From Candidatus Methylospira mobilis (GTDB lineage: Bacteria > Pseudomonadota > Gammaproteobacteria > Methylococcales > Methylococcaceae): a DNA stretch of 64,000 nucleotides. This document shows, in pieces, positions 27,149-35,286 of the stretch. Under the pieces are notes generated by a model that made no database searches, was not told the origin of the DNA, and saw only the letters and a program-made list of their open reading frames with translations. Every line of letters starts with the position of its first letter. The stretch's first letter is position 1. A program made the translations under genes and the position numbers. The stretch spans positions 2,481,389 through 2,545,388 of the forward strand of contig NZ_CP044205.1 in assembly GCF_009498235.1 (NCBI RefSeq), in the 5' to 3' direction.

Positions 27149-27375
27149 TATGGTGCCTGTAGGCGTTCAAGTTGCCGCTCCTTGTCCGCTGCGAAACTCA
27201 AGCAGGCGTAAATATCCGGTTCTGTAAGTTCTGGGAAGTCCTCCACAATTTCAGCCGGTGTCATACCTGAAGCCAACTGTTCAAGAATATCGTAAACAGT
27301 GAGCCTCAATCCGCGAATACATGGCCTGCCGCCTCGCTTGCCGGGTTCAAGAGTAATGATGCCGTGGTAATCCAT
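27148..27375 (-). CDS. DUF433 antitoxin-like protein
   Basis: A 75-residue protein of the DUF433 family (GKRGGRPCIRGLRLTVYDIL, ASGMTPAEIVEDFPELTEPDI). DUF433 proteins are winged-helix antitoxins, usually partnered with a PIN-like DUF5615 toxin. No DUF5615 gene is present; DUF4160 and DUF2442 follow instead. The ribosome-binding site lies inside the last codons of the integrase gene, 3 bp upstream, so the set is co-transcribed with integrase. Confidence 0.87.
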   Translation of the reverse strand: MDYHGIITLEPGKRGGRPCIRGLRLTVYDILEQLASGMTPAEIVEDFPELTEPDIYACLSFAADKERQLERLQAP

Positions 27376-27378
27376 GAT

Positions 27379-28140
27379 CTAACCTCTTGCTTGCTTAAGT
27401 TGGATAATCTGAGCCGATTCTTTTTTCATTCCGCCAGCTTCAAACATGGCGCTGGTGGCCTTGTTCATTGAATCGCGCACGGGGTCAATATCCAGCCGTG
27501 CATAAATCTGTGTTGTATTGACGCTCTTATGATTCAGCGACTTTCCAATGACGGACAGGCTTGCGCCGGTCTTGGCCTGCCAGCTTCCGAGACTACGCCT
27601 TAGATCGTGAATACGCAGGCTTTCGATATTCGCGCGTTTCAGTATTCGCGCCCACGCTTTTTTTGGCTCCACTAAATGGCCTGTTTTGCCTGAACTGGGG
27701 AATACCCATGTATCACAACATCCTTGCCGGTCGCGCAAAATATCTACAGCTTCCGGCCCCAGCGGGATTACCTGAGCCGTGCCGTTTTTGGTCATTGGTA
27801 TACGCCACTCTTGGCGCTCGAAGCTGATTTGCTGCCATTGCATTTCAAGAACATTGGTTCGGCGTGCGCCGGTCAGCAAGCTCATCAACACATAATCGCG
27901 GATCGTGGTGTTTTCCTCCTGTCCGAGCGATTCAAAAAAACGGGGTAACTCGTCGGCCTGCAAAAACCTGTCGCGTGATTGTTCGGGAAACTTGGCGATA
28001 CCGTGCGCCGGATTCTCGCCTTTGATAATGCGCCACTCGTTGATACCCTTGTTGGACGAAGCCGCTACGCGGAGAAACAGCCCATCCCCAGCAAGTTCGC
28101 ATTCCAGTGCACGCTCAAAAAGATGAAAATGCAACCTCAT
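27379..28140 (-). CDS. Tyrosine recombinase/integrase, N-terminally reduced
   Basis: The catalytic domain is intact: Arg93 (TGARRTN), Lys118, His178 and Arg181 (IHDLRRSLG), His204 (LNHKS) and nucleophile Tyr213 (TTQIYARLD). The family normally has about 400 residues; only 253 are encoded. The N-terminus passes from an arm-domain-like GDGLFLRVAASSNKG directly to GENPAHGIAKFPEQSRDRFL, so most of the core-binding domain appears deleted. This is the presumed integrase of the tRNA-Thr island and is probably inactive. The gene begins beside an orphan terminator and the IS91-family element. Confidence 0.8.
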   Translation of the reverse strand: MRLHFHLFERALECELAGDGLFLRVAASSNKGINEWRIIKGENPAHGIAKFPEQSRDRFLQADELPRFFESLGQEENTTIRDYVLMSLLTGARRTNVLEMQWQQISFERQEWRIPMTKNGTAQVIPLGPEAVDILRDRQGCCDTWVFPSSGKTGHLVEPKKAWARILKRANIESLRIHDLRRSLGSWQAKTGASLSVIGKSLNHKSVNTTQIYARLDIDPVRDSMNKATSAMFEAGGMKKESAQIIQLKQARG

Positions 28141-28159
28141 CCCCGGCTCGGGGTTTTTT
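28141..28159 (+). terminator. Orphan plus-strand terminator at island/IS junction
   Basis: CCCCG-GCT-CGGGG hairpin followed by T6. No plus-strand gene now precedes it; the integrase is antisense. It probably marks the tail of a lost gene at a recombination junction. Confidence 0.65.
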
Positions 28160-28179
28160 ACTCATGAGGACGTATCGTA

Positions 28180-29087
28180 ATGAAACCACATTTCCCCAGA
28201 GATTTCGAACAAAACTATCAAACCCTTCTCAAGCGACTTAAACTCAATGGCTTGCAACCCAAAACGATCGAAGCTTATTCTCGCGCCGTGCGTCGGGCGG
28301 GTGAGCGTTTCGCGTTTCAAATTGACGCATTGACCGAACAGCAGTTAACCGATTATTTCGCCGAACTGCTGGCATCCCACTCATGGAGTACCGTCAAACT
28401 CGACCTTTATGGCCTCAGGTTTTACTATGAGCATGTGCTGCACCAACCCTGGGTTGCGCCCGATCTGATCAAGCCGCCCAGATCGCAGCAGTTGCCTGAT
28501 ATTGTGACGGTCGAGCAAGCCCAACAAATCTTCGCGGCCACGCGCGTACTCAGTTACCGCGTGTTTTTTTATACCCTTTACAGCATGGGGTTACGGCTCG
28601 GCGAAGGACTGCGGCTGCAAGTCGGCGATATCGACGCGACGCGCCAGCGTGTGCATATCCGCGATGCCAAGGGCAACAAGGATCGTTTCGTGCCGCTACC
28701 CGCCGCCACTCTGCGGGTACTGCGCCGCTTCTGGCAAGTCCATCGCAACCCGATACTGTTATTTCCCAACCGGCTGGGCGGTCTGAAGCAGGCCCATCGC
28801 GCCGTCACGCCGCTCGACCGTGGCGGCGTGCAAAACACCTTGCGTATCGTAACGCAGGCCTGCGGGATTAAAAAAAACTCACGCCGCACAGCCTGCGCCA
28901 CAGCTACGCAACCCACCTGATCGAAGCGGGCGTCGATCTGCTCGAAGTGCAGCAGATTCTCGGCCATCACTCCATACTCACCACCACGCGCTACACCCGC
29001 CTCACCCACCAAACCCAGAACAATGCCAAAGCACGCATCGACGCGCTGATGGATCGGATCGCAATCGGCTGGGGGAAGGTCAAATGA
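28180..29087 (+). pseudogene. IS91-associated tyrosine recombinase, frameshifted at an A8 run
   Basis: XerC/D-like recombinase. The N-terminal SAM-like domain and Arg I (SMGLRLGEGLRL) are in the first frame, up to GIKK. At A8 (28870-28877) the frame is lost. The natural continuation [32 protein letters not shown] carries the HxxR and Tyr of the active site and ends at TGA 29085-29087. Six or nine A would restore one 300-residue protein. The stop overlaps the transposase ATG (ATGA), implying translational coupling. It is either inactivated or expressed through slippage. Confidence 0.8.
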
Positions 29088-30166
29088 TCCGGCTGGCCGA
29101 CATCATTCAGACTTTCGAAGCCGGGTTTTTGCAACAATACACCGGCCAACTCCTGGCAGGCCAACGCAACGCACTTTCCGCGATCAGGAGCTGCCGCAGC
29201 GCCATGAGCCCAAAAATGCAGGCTGAATGCAGCGACTGCGCACATCAAATCCGGGTGCCGCACTCCTGCGGACACCGCAGTTGCCCGCATTGTCAGGCGC
29301 ACGAATCGCAGCGCTGGATCGAACGACAGGTCGAAAAATTAGTGCCGGGCGACTATTTTCTGATCACATTCACCCTGCCGGCAGAACTGCGCCCGCTTGC
29401 CTTGAACAACCAGCAGGCCATATACCCACTGATCCTGCAATGTGCCTGGGACACGATACATAGCTTCAGCCAAAACGACAAAGCGCTGCAAGGCACCCCC
29501 GGGGCTGTCGCCGTATTGCATACCCACTCACGCGCACTGGATTACCACCCGCACACGCATCTGGTCGTACCCGCCGCAGCGATTGACAGCAAACGGCGGT
29601 TATGGCGCACCAAAAAAGCGAAGTACCTGTTCGACCACAAAGCCCTCGCCAAAGTATTTCGCGCCAAAATGCTGGATGGCATCCGACAAGCCGGGCTGGG
29701 CTTACCCAGGCGTTATCCGGAAAAATGGGTGGTTGATTGCAAAAACGTCGGCACGGGCGAAAAGGCATTGGTTTATCTGGGGCGTTATCTGTACCGTGGC
29801 GTGATACCGGAAAAGAACATCCTCCGCTGCGAAAACGACCAGGTGACGTACCGCTATCAAAACAGCAAAACCAAAAAGATAGAGCGCAGAACGGTCAGCG
29901 GTGTCGCGTTCTTACGCATGATACTGCAACACGTTCTACCCAAAGGCTTCCGCCGCGCCCGCAACTTCGGCTTTTTACATCCCAACAGCAAACGGCAGAT
30001 CAAACTGCTGCAATTGCTCTTGAATCGGATACCCGATCCGGTATGGGTGGAGCCGAAAAAACGCCCGACGCTATGCTGCCCTTGTTGTGGCGGGGAAATG
30101 AAGATCGTGCGCACCGGCATCAAACCGGGATACGACCGCTTCACAATGGCGGAGGGAGCAGGATAG
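29084..30166 (+). CDS. IS91-family transposase (HUH endonuclease)
   Basis: A 360-residue rolling-circle transposase. The N-terminal zinc-binding module is CSDC...[10 protein letters not shown] (residues about 46-70). The HUH-type metal motif is seen as [10 protein letters not shown], and the catalytic tyrosine region is [12 protein letters not shown] second Cys pair, CCPCCGG, is near the C-terminus. It nicks and transfers single-stranded DNA at the element ends and can mobilise flanking sequence by one-ended transposition. No disabling mutation is visible. Confidence 0.93.
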   Translation: MIRLADIIQTFEAGFLQQYTGQLLAGQRNALSAIRSCRSAMSPKMQAECSDCAHQIRVPHSCGHRSCPHCQAHESQRWIERQVEKLVPGDYFLITFTLPAELRPLALNNQQAIYPLILQCAWDTIHSFSQNDKALQGTPGAVAVLHTHSRALDYHPHTHLVVPAAAIDSKRRLWRTKKAKYLFDHKALAKVFRAKMLDGIRQAGLGLPRRYPEKWVVDCKNVGTGEKALVYLGRYLYRGVIPEKNILRCENDQVTYRYQNSKTKKIERRTVSGVAFLRMILQHVLPKGFRRARNFGFLHPNSKRQIKLLQLLLNRIPDPVWVEPKKRPTLCCPCCGGEMKIVRTGIKPGYDRFTMAEGAG

Positions 30167-30398
30167 CGGGCAGCAACAGCGGAGATGAACATGTAATCGC
30201 ACCCACCCACCCGCGCGTCCCGTTACCGGCTCTGACTTCAGGCGCTGAAGGACGCGGCTGGCCTGAAAATGGTCTAAACCGGGAGAATTCCACAGGGAAA
30301 GCTCGGTTCAATAAAAGCGTTGCTGCAACGGCAATGATGAAAAGGATAGAAAGGGCGCGAATGATGACCGAGCGCCCTCGAAAACCGAACTGCCCCAA
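30141..30398 (-). pseudogene. Possible truncated gene of a third integron cassette
   Basis: Just past the attC at 30436, a minus-strand frame encodes a hydrophobic helix (VIIRALSILFIIAVAATLLL) and then runs into the IS91 end. Its only start is TTG 30398; an ATG with a good ribosome-binding site (GAGG) lies at 30409-30411 in another frame. It is probably the 5' part of a cassette gene cut by the IS91 element. Evidence is weak. Confidence 0.3.
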
Positions 30399-30435
30399 AA
30401 GCTATTTCCATAGGAACCTCGTATCAACCGGGCTC

Positions 30436-30498
30436 GTCCAACAAACGGTTCAGATTGTGGCTCGCTTCGCGATCACAATCTAACCTTACTCGTTAGAC
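30436..30498 (-). other. Integron attC site (63 bp)
   Basis: Read on the minus strand, R'' GTCTAAC (30498-30492) and R' GTTGGAC (30442-30436) match RYYYAAC and GTTRRRY. Between them are complementary arms around GATTGTG/CACAATC with single unpaired bases, the extrahelical bases typical of attC. It ends the cassette whose 5' core is GTTAGAC at 31198-31192, the exact complement of this R''. Confidence 0.8.
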
Positions 30499-30688
30499 TG
30501 CTACGGAGAGCAGTCGCCTGGGCTTGAGAGGTTTTTATGAGCGCTCCCGTTAGCGGGCCTAAGCAGCTAAAAGACGAACACCGCATTTCGAGATTTCTTG
30601 CGCGTCTTATTTTTCCTTTGTATAGGGAGATAAAGCGGATTCATTGGAGGGAGCGGCATGCTAACCTCGCGGGTAACGACTACCCATA
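30499..30688. other. Non-coding tail of cassette 2
   Basis: About 190 bases between the zinc-ribbon gene and its attC. A further core-like TGCTAAC is at 30659-30665 and CGTTAGCG near 30549, possibly a decayed attC. No gene seen. Confidence 0.4.
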
Positions 30689-30856
30689 TTAGTCGGACAC
30701 TTTAAGAATCGCAGAACATTCCCCGCATTTAATTACGTAAGTAACACGACGCTTGTCTTGTTCTGCGTCGTAAAGGTCGATCGGCATACGAACGAGCGTA
30801 GAAATGTGAGTATGACAGTGCGGGCATGTTGCGAAATATTTTGGTTCTTTGGTCAT
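30689..30856 (-). CDS. Small zinc-ribbon cassette protein
   Basis: A 55-residue protein with two CxxC pairs (CPHCH at residues about 11-15, CGECS near the C-terminus), a zinc-ribbon layout. The function is unknown. AAAGGGAA precedes ATG 30856 at good spacing. It is the second gene of integron cassette 2. Confidence 0.6.
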   Translation of the reverse strand: MTKEPKYFATCPHCHTHISTLVRMPIDLYDAEQDKRRVTYVIKCGECSAILKVSD

Positions 30857-30946
30857 TGGGGTTCCCTTTAAAAAATTATGCCTACAAAGGAAGAAACGCT
30901 TAAAGAAGCAGTCTTGCACTTACTGCTCCCTGTCTGGGTATTTAAG

Positions 30947-31174
30947 TCAATCCGGCTTTCCTTGCGGAACCCCGACTCCGCCAGACGTATCTTCGATGCG
31001 GAATTGAGTCTCCTCAAGGTGTATTCCAGGCTCATCTTTGTCGCGACGCGCTACTATGTTCGGGTCGTGTTTAAGCTCGTAGTTTCGAGTCGCTTCTTTG
31101 CCGCGATCCTCAGACTTTCGGATGTTATCCATGTGAAAATTAAGGTCGTTCTCGTTGAGTTCTTCTTTAGACAT
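30947..31174 (-). CDS. Small acidic cassette protein
   Basis: A 75-residue highly charged, probably disordered protein (MSKEELNENDLNF, LKHDPNIVARRDKDEPGIHL). ATG 31174 lies 18 bases past the attC core with GGAG in front, the normal position for the first gene of a cassette. No known family. Confidence 0.6.
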   Translation of the reverse strand: MSKEELNENDLNFHMDNIRKSEDRGKEATRNYELKHDPNIVARRDKDEPGIHLEETQFRIEDTSGGVGVPQGKPD

Positions 31175-31191
31175 TTCGATGCTCCGCTTTC

Positions 31192-31278
31192 GTCTAACGC
31201 AAAGTTGAGCGGACGCGCGCGACTCAGTGGAAAAGTGAGTGCAGCATCCATCGCGTCCGCTCGAACGTTTGGTTAGCA
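31192..31278 (-). other. Integron attC site (87 bp)
   Basis: On the minus strand R'' is TGCTAAC (31278-31272) and R' is GTTAGAC (31198-31192). The arms GAGCGGACGCG/CGCGTCCGCTC are perfectly complementary around a roughly 30-base apical region. It begins one base after the stop codon of the 311-residue gene. Its R'' is the exact complement of the 5' core GTTAGCA in front of that gene, as expected when both came from one circular cassette. Confidence 0.88.
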
Positions 31279-31279
31279 A

Positions 31280-32215
31280 TCAACTATCTATCGGAGAGTA
31301 GGGAAGCTTAAGGCTCCTGCTACGTACACCCATTATTGATGTTAAAGATATATTCATGTTATGAGGTTTGCGATTTTCAGCTTTTTTTCTTCCCGGGTAC
31401 TCCAATAGTGCGCGATCGGAGGGTGATGTATGTGTTGAAATTAATGGTATGGATTTATTTATTTCGTTTGGAAAATAATTTAAAGGTATTTTACTGATTT
31501 CCTGAAGCAGAGAAAATATTTTGTTTCCATCGAGATTGGGCTGCGCGATTTGTGCAACCTTGATGTGTTTTCTTACAATCGTGTCAAGACAAGAGCACAT
31601 AAAATACAAATTGACTACATGATATGGAATGTCTCGATTGAGAGATATTGCACTATTGGAGTCAGGATGGACCTCAGGGTCTGGCCCTATTACATTCGCA
31701 GCAACCACACCTTCAACATAATAGCCAACAATTATTTTGTTACCCCATGCACCAGTAATAGGGCGAATTCTTCTGTGTTGATGCTTTATGAAGTTTATTA
31801 TTTTCGATACGTGAGCTCTATATTCTATTGTAAGACCATTGAATTCTCTCGCAGCCTTTCCGGCCTGCTTCGAGTTTTTTTCGAACAATGATTTTATTAT
31901 TGACTGACAAGCTTCGATGAAGTTTGCGGAGAAGAACAGAAAATTGAATATATCTACCCTAATATCATCTATTTCTTCCAGCCTAATGTCCTCGTTTTCT
32001 TTTTTTAATAAAATAATTGAGTTTATTCTTTTTGTTAATCGTGATGCGCTTTCAGTGGCGTCGTTAAAGGTTGTGACAAAAATATCAACAGGATGCATAA
32101 GCCCATGTTCAATGTGAAATATTTTTTCGTCTGGAATGCCATTCAAAGTCAATACTACTTGAGGATAATACCCTGAATCTCTATGTGGCAGTTCAAATTT
32201 CATACTGATGATCAT
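31280..32215 (-). CDS. Integron cassette protein of unknown function
   Basis: A 311-residue soluble protein; no signal peptide or membrane segment. It has a helical middle section (SRLTKRINSIILLKKENEDI), a positively charged HQHRRIRPITGAWGNK stretch, and a Ser/Lys-rich C-terminus. No family is recognised. ATG 32215 is 5 bases after the cassette core site; an in-frame ATG at 32203 is an alternative. The gene is markedly AT-rich next to the flanking nqr genes, consistent with foreign origin. Confidence 0.7.
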   Translation of the reverse strand: MIISMKFELPHRDSGYYPQVVLTLNGIPDEKIFHIEHGLMHPVDIFVTTFNDATESASRLTKRINSIILLKKENEDIRLEEIDDIRVDIFNFLFFSANFIEACQSIIKSLFEKNSKQAGKAAREFNGLTIEYRAHVSKIINFIKHQHRRIRPITGAWGNKIIVGYYVEGVVAANVIGPDPEVHPDSNSAISLNRDIPYHVVNLYFMCSCLDTIVRKHIKVAQIAQPNLDGNKIFSLLQEISKIPLNYFPNEINKSIPLISTHTSPSDRALLEYPGRKKAENRKPHNMNISLTSIMGVRSRSLKLPYSPIDS

Positions 32216-32219
32216 TTTT

Positions 32220-32281
32220 TGCTAACGTAAAGTAGCAGGCCGATATGACGCAAAACATTGCGTCATATCGCAGCGTAAAGC
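32220..32281 (-). other. attC-like site with degenerate R'' (62 bp)
   Basis: On the minus strand R' is GTTAGCA (32226-32220). A strong hairpin CGATATGACGCAA/TTGCGTCATATCG precedes it. R'' is GCTTTAC (32281-32275), one base off RYYYAAC. It is either a decayed attC of a lost upstream cassette or the array boundary. Confidence 0.6.
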
Positions 32282-32721
32282 CACGCAAAAACGACAAAAC
32301 TTCATAACTTTCATAATATTAACAAGATATCGTACATCCTATAACAAATAACAAGACGCATCAACAGTCCGCGTACAGTAAAACCAATACGCCCGAGGCT
32401 ACGCATCCATCAATAATGCTCACAAAAACACTTCACGGCCATTGAAGATGAAGCGAGGCAAGTCTGGCGAGACCTTCAGCGCCATGGATGGGCGCGGAGA
32501 GCCCCCAGGGATGGATTTACGGCGTGTCTCGACAGGGCCTTTGCCTCGGCTTCCGTCTTCTACGGCTTCCGCGCTATCACACATGCTGAATCTTTTTTTT
32601 AATCGGCACTACTTTCACAAAAAGCCAATGTCCAGTGGAAACAGGCCAAAAAAATCAGCATTTTATAAGCACAGTTCCGCCATGCAACAACTGCCAGTGG
32701 TTTTCATGCAGCCAGACAAAC
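32282..32721. other. Non-coding boundary between cassettes and nqr operon
   Basis: About 440 bases with no supported gene. An ordinary frame (ATG 32442) lacks coding character. The segment around 32455-32530 (GGATGGGCGCGGAGAGCCCC, then GGGATGGATTTACGGCG) looks like a dispersed intergenic repeat. No copy of the tRNA-Thr 3' end was seen, so the island's right edge is not defined. Confidence 0.5.
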
Positions 32722-32756
32722 AAAAACGCCCTCCCCCGTTGCCGGAGAGAAGGCGT
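32722..32756 (-). terminator. Rho-independent terminator of the nqr operon
   Basis: On the minus strand, an 11-pair GC-rich stem with a GCAA-type loop (CGCCTTCTCTCCG/CGGGGGAGGGCG) is followed by T5, about 22 bp past the nqrF stop. Confidence 0.85.
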
Positions 32757-32778
32757 CATGTACAACCGGGAAGCCTGG

Positions 32779-33999
32779 TTAGCCGCCGAAGTCGTCGAGC
32801 ATGATATTTTCGCGCTCGACGCCAAGATCGAGCAACATTTTGATTACCGAGCTGTTCATGATCGGCGGACCGCACAGATAATACTCGCAGTCCTCCGGAG
32901 CCGGGTGGTTCTTCAAATAGTTCTCGTATAGAACGTTATGTATGAACCCGGTATAGCCGGTCCAGTTGTCTTCCGGTTTCGGTTCCGACAAACCGATGTG
33001 CCAGGTGAAGTTCGGATTTTCGGCCTGCAGCTTGTCGAACTCGTCAACGTAGAACATTTCGCGGTAGGAACGCGCGCCGTACCAGAACGTCATCTTGCGC
33101 TTGCTCTTCAAACGGCGGAGTTGATCGAAAATATGCGAACGCATCGGCGCCATGCCGGCGCCGCCGCCGACGAATACCATTTCGTTCTCGGTTTCGCGCG
33201 CGAAGAACTCGCCGAACGGTCCGGAGATGGTGACTTTGTCGCCCGGTTTCAGGTTGAAGATGTAGGACGACATGATGCCCGGAGGTACGTCGTCCTTACC
33301 TGGAGGTGGCGTGGCGATACGCACGTTGAGCATGACGATGTCGCGCTCTTCCGGATAGCTTGCCATCGAATAGGCGCGGATGGCCGGTTCCTTGACCACG
33401 GATTCGTACTTCCACAGGTTGTACTTGTCCCATTCGTCGCGGAAGCGCTCTTCGATAATGAAGTCTTTGTACTTCGCATGGTAAGGCGGACATTCGATCT
33501 GTATATAGCCGCCGGCGCGGAAATCGATAGTCTCGCCGGCGGGCAGCTCCAGCACCAGTTCCTTGATGAAGGTTGCCTTGTTTTCGTTGGAGCGTACCGT
33601 GGTTTCCCACTTTTTAACGCCGAAAACAGAGTCTTCCACATGGATCTTCATGTTCTGCTTGACTGACACCTGGCATGCCAGACGCTCGCCGCAGGCCGCT
33701 TCGCGCTTACTGATATGCGACAGTTCGGTCGGCAGTATGTCCCCGCCGCCTTCCGTCACCCTGACCTTGCATTGTCCGCAGGTGCCGCCGCCGCCGCAGG
33801 CCGAAGACACAAACAGGCTGTTGTCCGCCAGCGCGGTCAGCAGTTTGGAGCCGATCGGCACATGGATCTTTTTTTCATGGTTGATTTCAATTTCAACATT
33901 ACCTTCCGCCACCAGCTTCGATTTTGCGCCGAGGATGACAAACACCAGCGCAATAACGATAACGGTGAAAAAGGTAACGCCCAGAATAATTTCCAACAT
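32779..33999 (-). CDS. nqrF: Na+-translocating NADH:quinone reductase subunit F
   Basis: NqrF is the NADH dehydrogenase subunit of the sodium pump. A 406-residue protein with one N-terminal membrane helix, a plant-type 2Fe-2S ferredoxin domain (Cys68, Cys74, Cys77, Cys109), an FAD-binding domain (RAYSMASYP) and a C-terminal NADH-binding domain ([20 protein letters not shown]). It is the last gene of nqrABCDEF and is followed by a clear terminator. Confidence 0.98.
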   Translation of the reverse strand: MLEIILGVTFFTVIVIALVFVILGAKSKLVAEGNVEIEINHEKKIHVPIGSKLLTALADNSLFVSSACGGGGTCGQCKVRVTEGGGDILPTELSHISKREAACGERLACQVSVKQNMKIHVEDSVFGVKKWETTVRSNENKATFIKELVLELPAGETIDFRAGGYIQIECPPYHAKYKDFIIEERFRDEWDKYNLWKYESVVKEPAIRAYSMASYPEERDIVMLNVRIATPPPGKDDVPPGIMSSYIFNLKPGDKVTISGPFGEFFARETENEMVFVGGGAGMAPMRSHIFDQLRRLKSKRKMTFWYGARSYREMFYVDEFDKLQAENPNFTWHIGLSEPKPEDNWTGYTGFIHNVLYENYLKNHPAPEDCEYYLCGPPIMNSSVIKMLLDLGVERENIMLDDFGG

Positions 34000-34011
34000 A
34001 GCGTTTTATCC

Positions 34012-34620
34012 TTAGAGCTGTATGCCTGAAAACGCCATGAATCCCATGGCCATCAGTCCGGCGGTGATGAAGGTAATGCCCAGCCCTCTCAAGCCGGGCG
34101 GCACGTCGCTGTACTTGAGTTTTTCGCGTACGCCCGCCATTGCGGTAATCGCCAGCGCCCAGCCGAATCCGCTCGATACGCCGTAAACCACGCTTTCGGA
34201 AAAGTTGTAGTCACGTTCGATCATGAACAGCGAACCGGCAAGTATCGCGCAGTTTACCGTGATCAACGGCAGGAAGATGCCGAGCGCGTTGTACAGTGCC
34301 GGAAAGAAACGATCCAGCGTCATTTCCAGAATCTGCACCAGCGCCGCAATCACGCCGATGCAGCTCATCAGCGCCAGAAAGCTCAGATTGGTGTCGTTGA
34401 GACCGGCCCAGGACAATGCGCCTTCCTTGAGCAGATAGCTGTAGATCAGATTATTGGCAGGCACGGTCAGCGCCTGCACTATCATGACCGCGATGCCCAG
34501 GCCCACTGCCGTGCCGATTTTTTTGGATACGGCAATAAAGGTGCACATGCCGAGGAAAAACGAAAGCGCCAGATTCTCGATAAAAATCGATTTGACGGCT
34601 AGACTGATCAAACCTTCCAT
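34012..34620 (-). CDS. nqrE: Na+-translocating NADH:quinone reductase subunit E
   Basis: A 202-residue membrane protein with six predicted helices, homologous to RnfA. NqrD and NqrE together coordinate an intramembrane iron-sulfur centre. The conserved segments [16 protein letters not shown] and [14 protein letters not shown] carry the cluster cysteines. The start overlaps the nqrD stop by one base. Confidence 0.98.
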   Translation of the reverse strand: MEGLISLAVKSIFIENLALSFFLGMCTFIAVSKKIGTAVGLGIAVMIVQALTVPANNLIYSYLLKEGALSWAGLNDTNLSFLALMSCIGVIAALVQILEMTLDRFFPALYNALGIFLPLITVNCAILAGSLFMIERDYNFSESVVYGVSSGFGWALAITAMAGVREKLKYSDVPPGLRGLGITFITAGLMAMGFMAFSGIQL

Positions 34621-35282
34621 TAGTGTGCCTCCCCGTGCGCTGCGTGGCTGATGGTAAAATCGGCCTTTTCAACCTGCGCCGGCTTCCACGCGCGCACCGC
34701 CCAGATCAGCAGGCCGATCAGGAAGAACGCGCTCGGCGGCAGCAGCAGCAAGCCGTTCGGCGTATACCAGCCGCCATCCTTGACCAGGGGCAGTATTTCC
34801 ATGCCGAGCAGCTTGCCCGAACCGAACAGTTCTCTGACGATGGCGACGGTGATCAATACCAGGCTGTAACCCAGGCCATTGCCGATACCGTCCCAGAAGC
34901 TTTCCAGCGGCGGATTTTTCATCGCGTAGGCTTCGGCTCGCCCCATCACGATGCAGTTGGTGATGATCAAACCGACGAATACCGACAGCTTCTTGCTGAT
35001 ATCGTAGGCAAAGGCTTTCAGCAATTGATCGACCACGATAACCAGCGACGCGATAATCACCATCTGCGCGATGATGCGTATGCTGCTCGGAATGTGGTTG
35101 CGGATCGACGCAATACCGGCGCTCGAGAAAGCGGTTACCGCTGTCAGCGCCAGACTCATGATCAGGGCGGTTGACAACTGCGACGTTACCGCCAACGCCG
35201 AGCAGATACCCAGTACCTGCAGGGTGATCGGGTTATTGTCGACCAACGGGTCGAGCAGAACTTTTTTGGTTTCAGCTTCCAT
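34620..35282 (-). CDS. nqrD: Na+-translocating NADH:quinone reductase subunit D
   Basis: A 220-residue membrane protein (RnfE homologue) with about six helices. [13 protein letters not shown] and [15 protein letters not shown] contain the conserved cysteines of the shared Fe-S site with NqrE. ATG 35282 gives the standard N-terminus (METE-like, here [19 protein letters not shown]); the open frame extends further but overlaps nqrC. Confidence 0.97.
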   Translation of the reverse strand: MEAETKKVLLDPLVDNNPITLQVLGICSALAVTSQLSTALIMSLALTAVTAFSSAGIASIRNHIPSSIRIIAQMVIIASLVIVVDQLLKAFAYDISKKLSVFVGLIITNCIVMGRAEAYAMKNPPLESFWDGIGNGLGYSLVLITVAIVRELFGSGKLLGMEILPLVKDGGWYTPNGLLLLPPSAFFLIGLLIWAVRAWKPAQVEKADFTISHAAHGEAH

Positions 35283-35286
35283 CGTT

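Larger units (their letters stand above)
28165..30300 (+). mobile_element. IS91-family (HUH) element with accessory tyrosine recombinase
   Basis: Two co-oriented, ATGA-overlapping genes: a tyrosine recombinase and a Y1-type IS91 transposase. This two-gene form is known for a subgroup of IS91 elements. The ends are not sharply defined: the left end falls between the orphan terminator and ATG 28180, and the right end falls between the transposase stop (30166) and the cassette remnant near 30300. The element sits between the reduced integrase and the integron cassettes. Confidence 0.75.

Noticed and set aside
28141..28180. attR copy of the tRNA-Thr 3' end
   Set aside because: No match to the T-arm or acceptor sequence here or in 32240-32760.
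30141..30483. Plus-strand 248-residue frame over the IS91 end (29737-30483)
   Set aside because: Frame shadow of the transposase continuing through the attC; no protein character.
30857..30947. attC between the two small genes of cassette 2
   Set aside because: Only ACTTAAA/TTTAAGC and a short AGCAG/CTGCT hairpin are seen; neither matches attC core sites.
32442..32804. Plus-strand frame near the nqr terminator
   Set aside because: It crosses the terminator hairpin and the nqrF 3' end; probably intergenic repeat.
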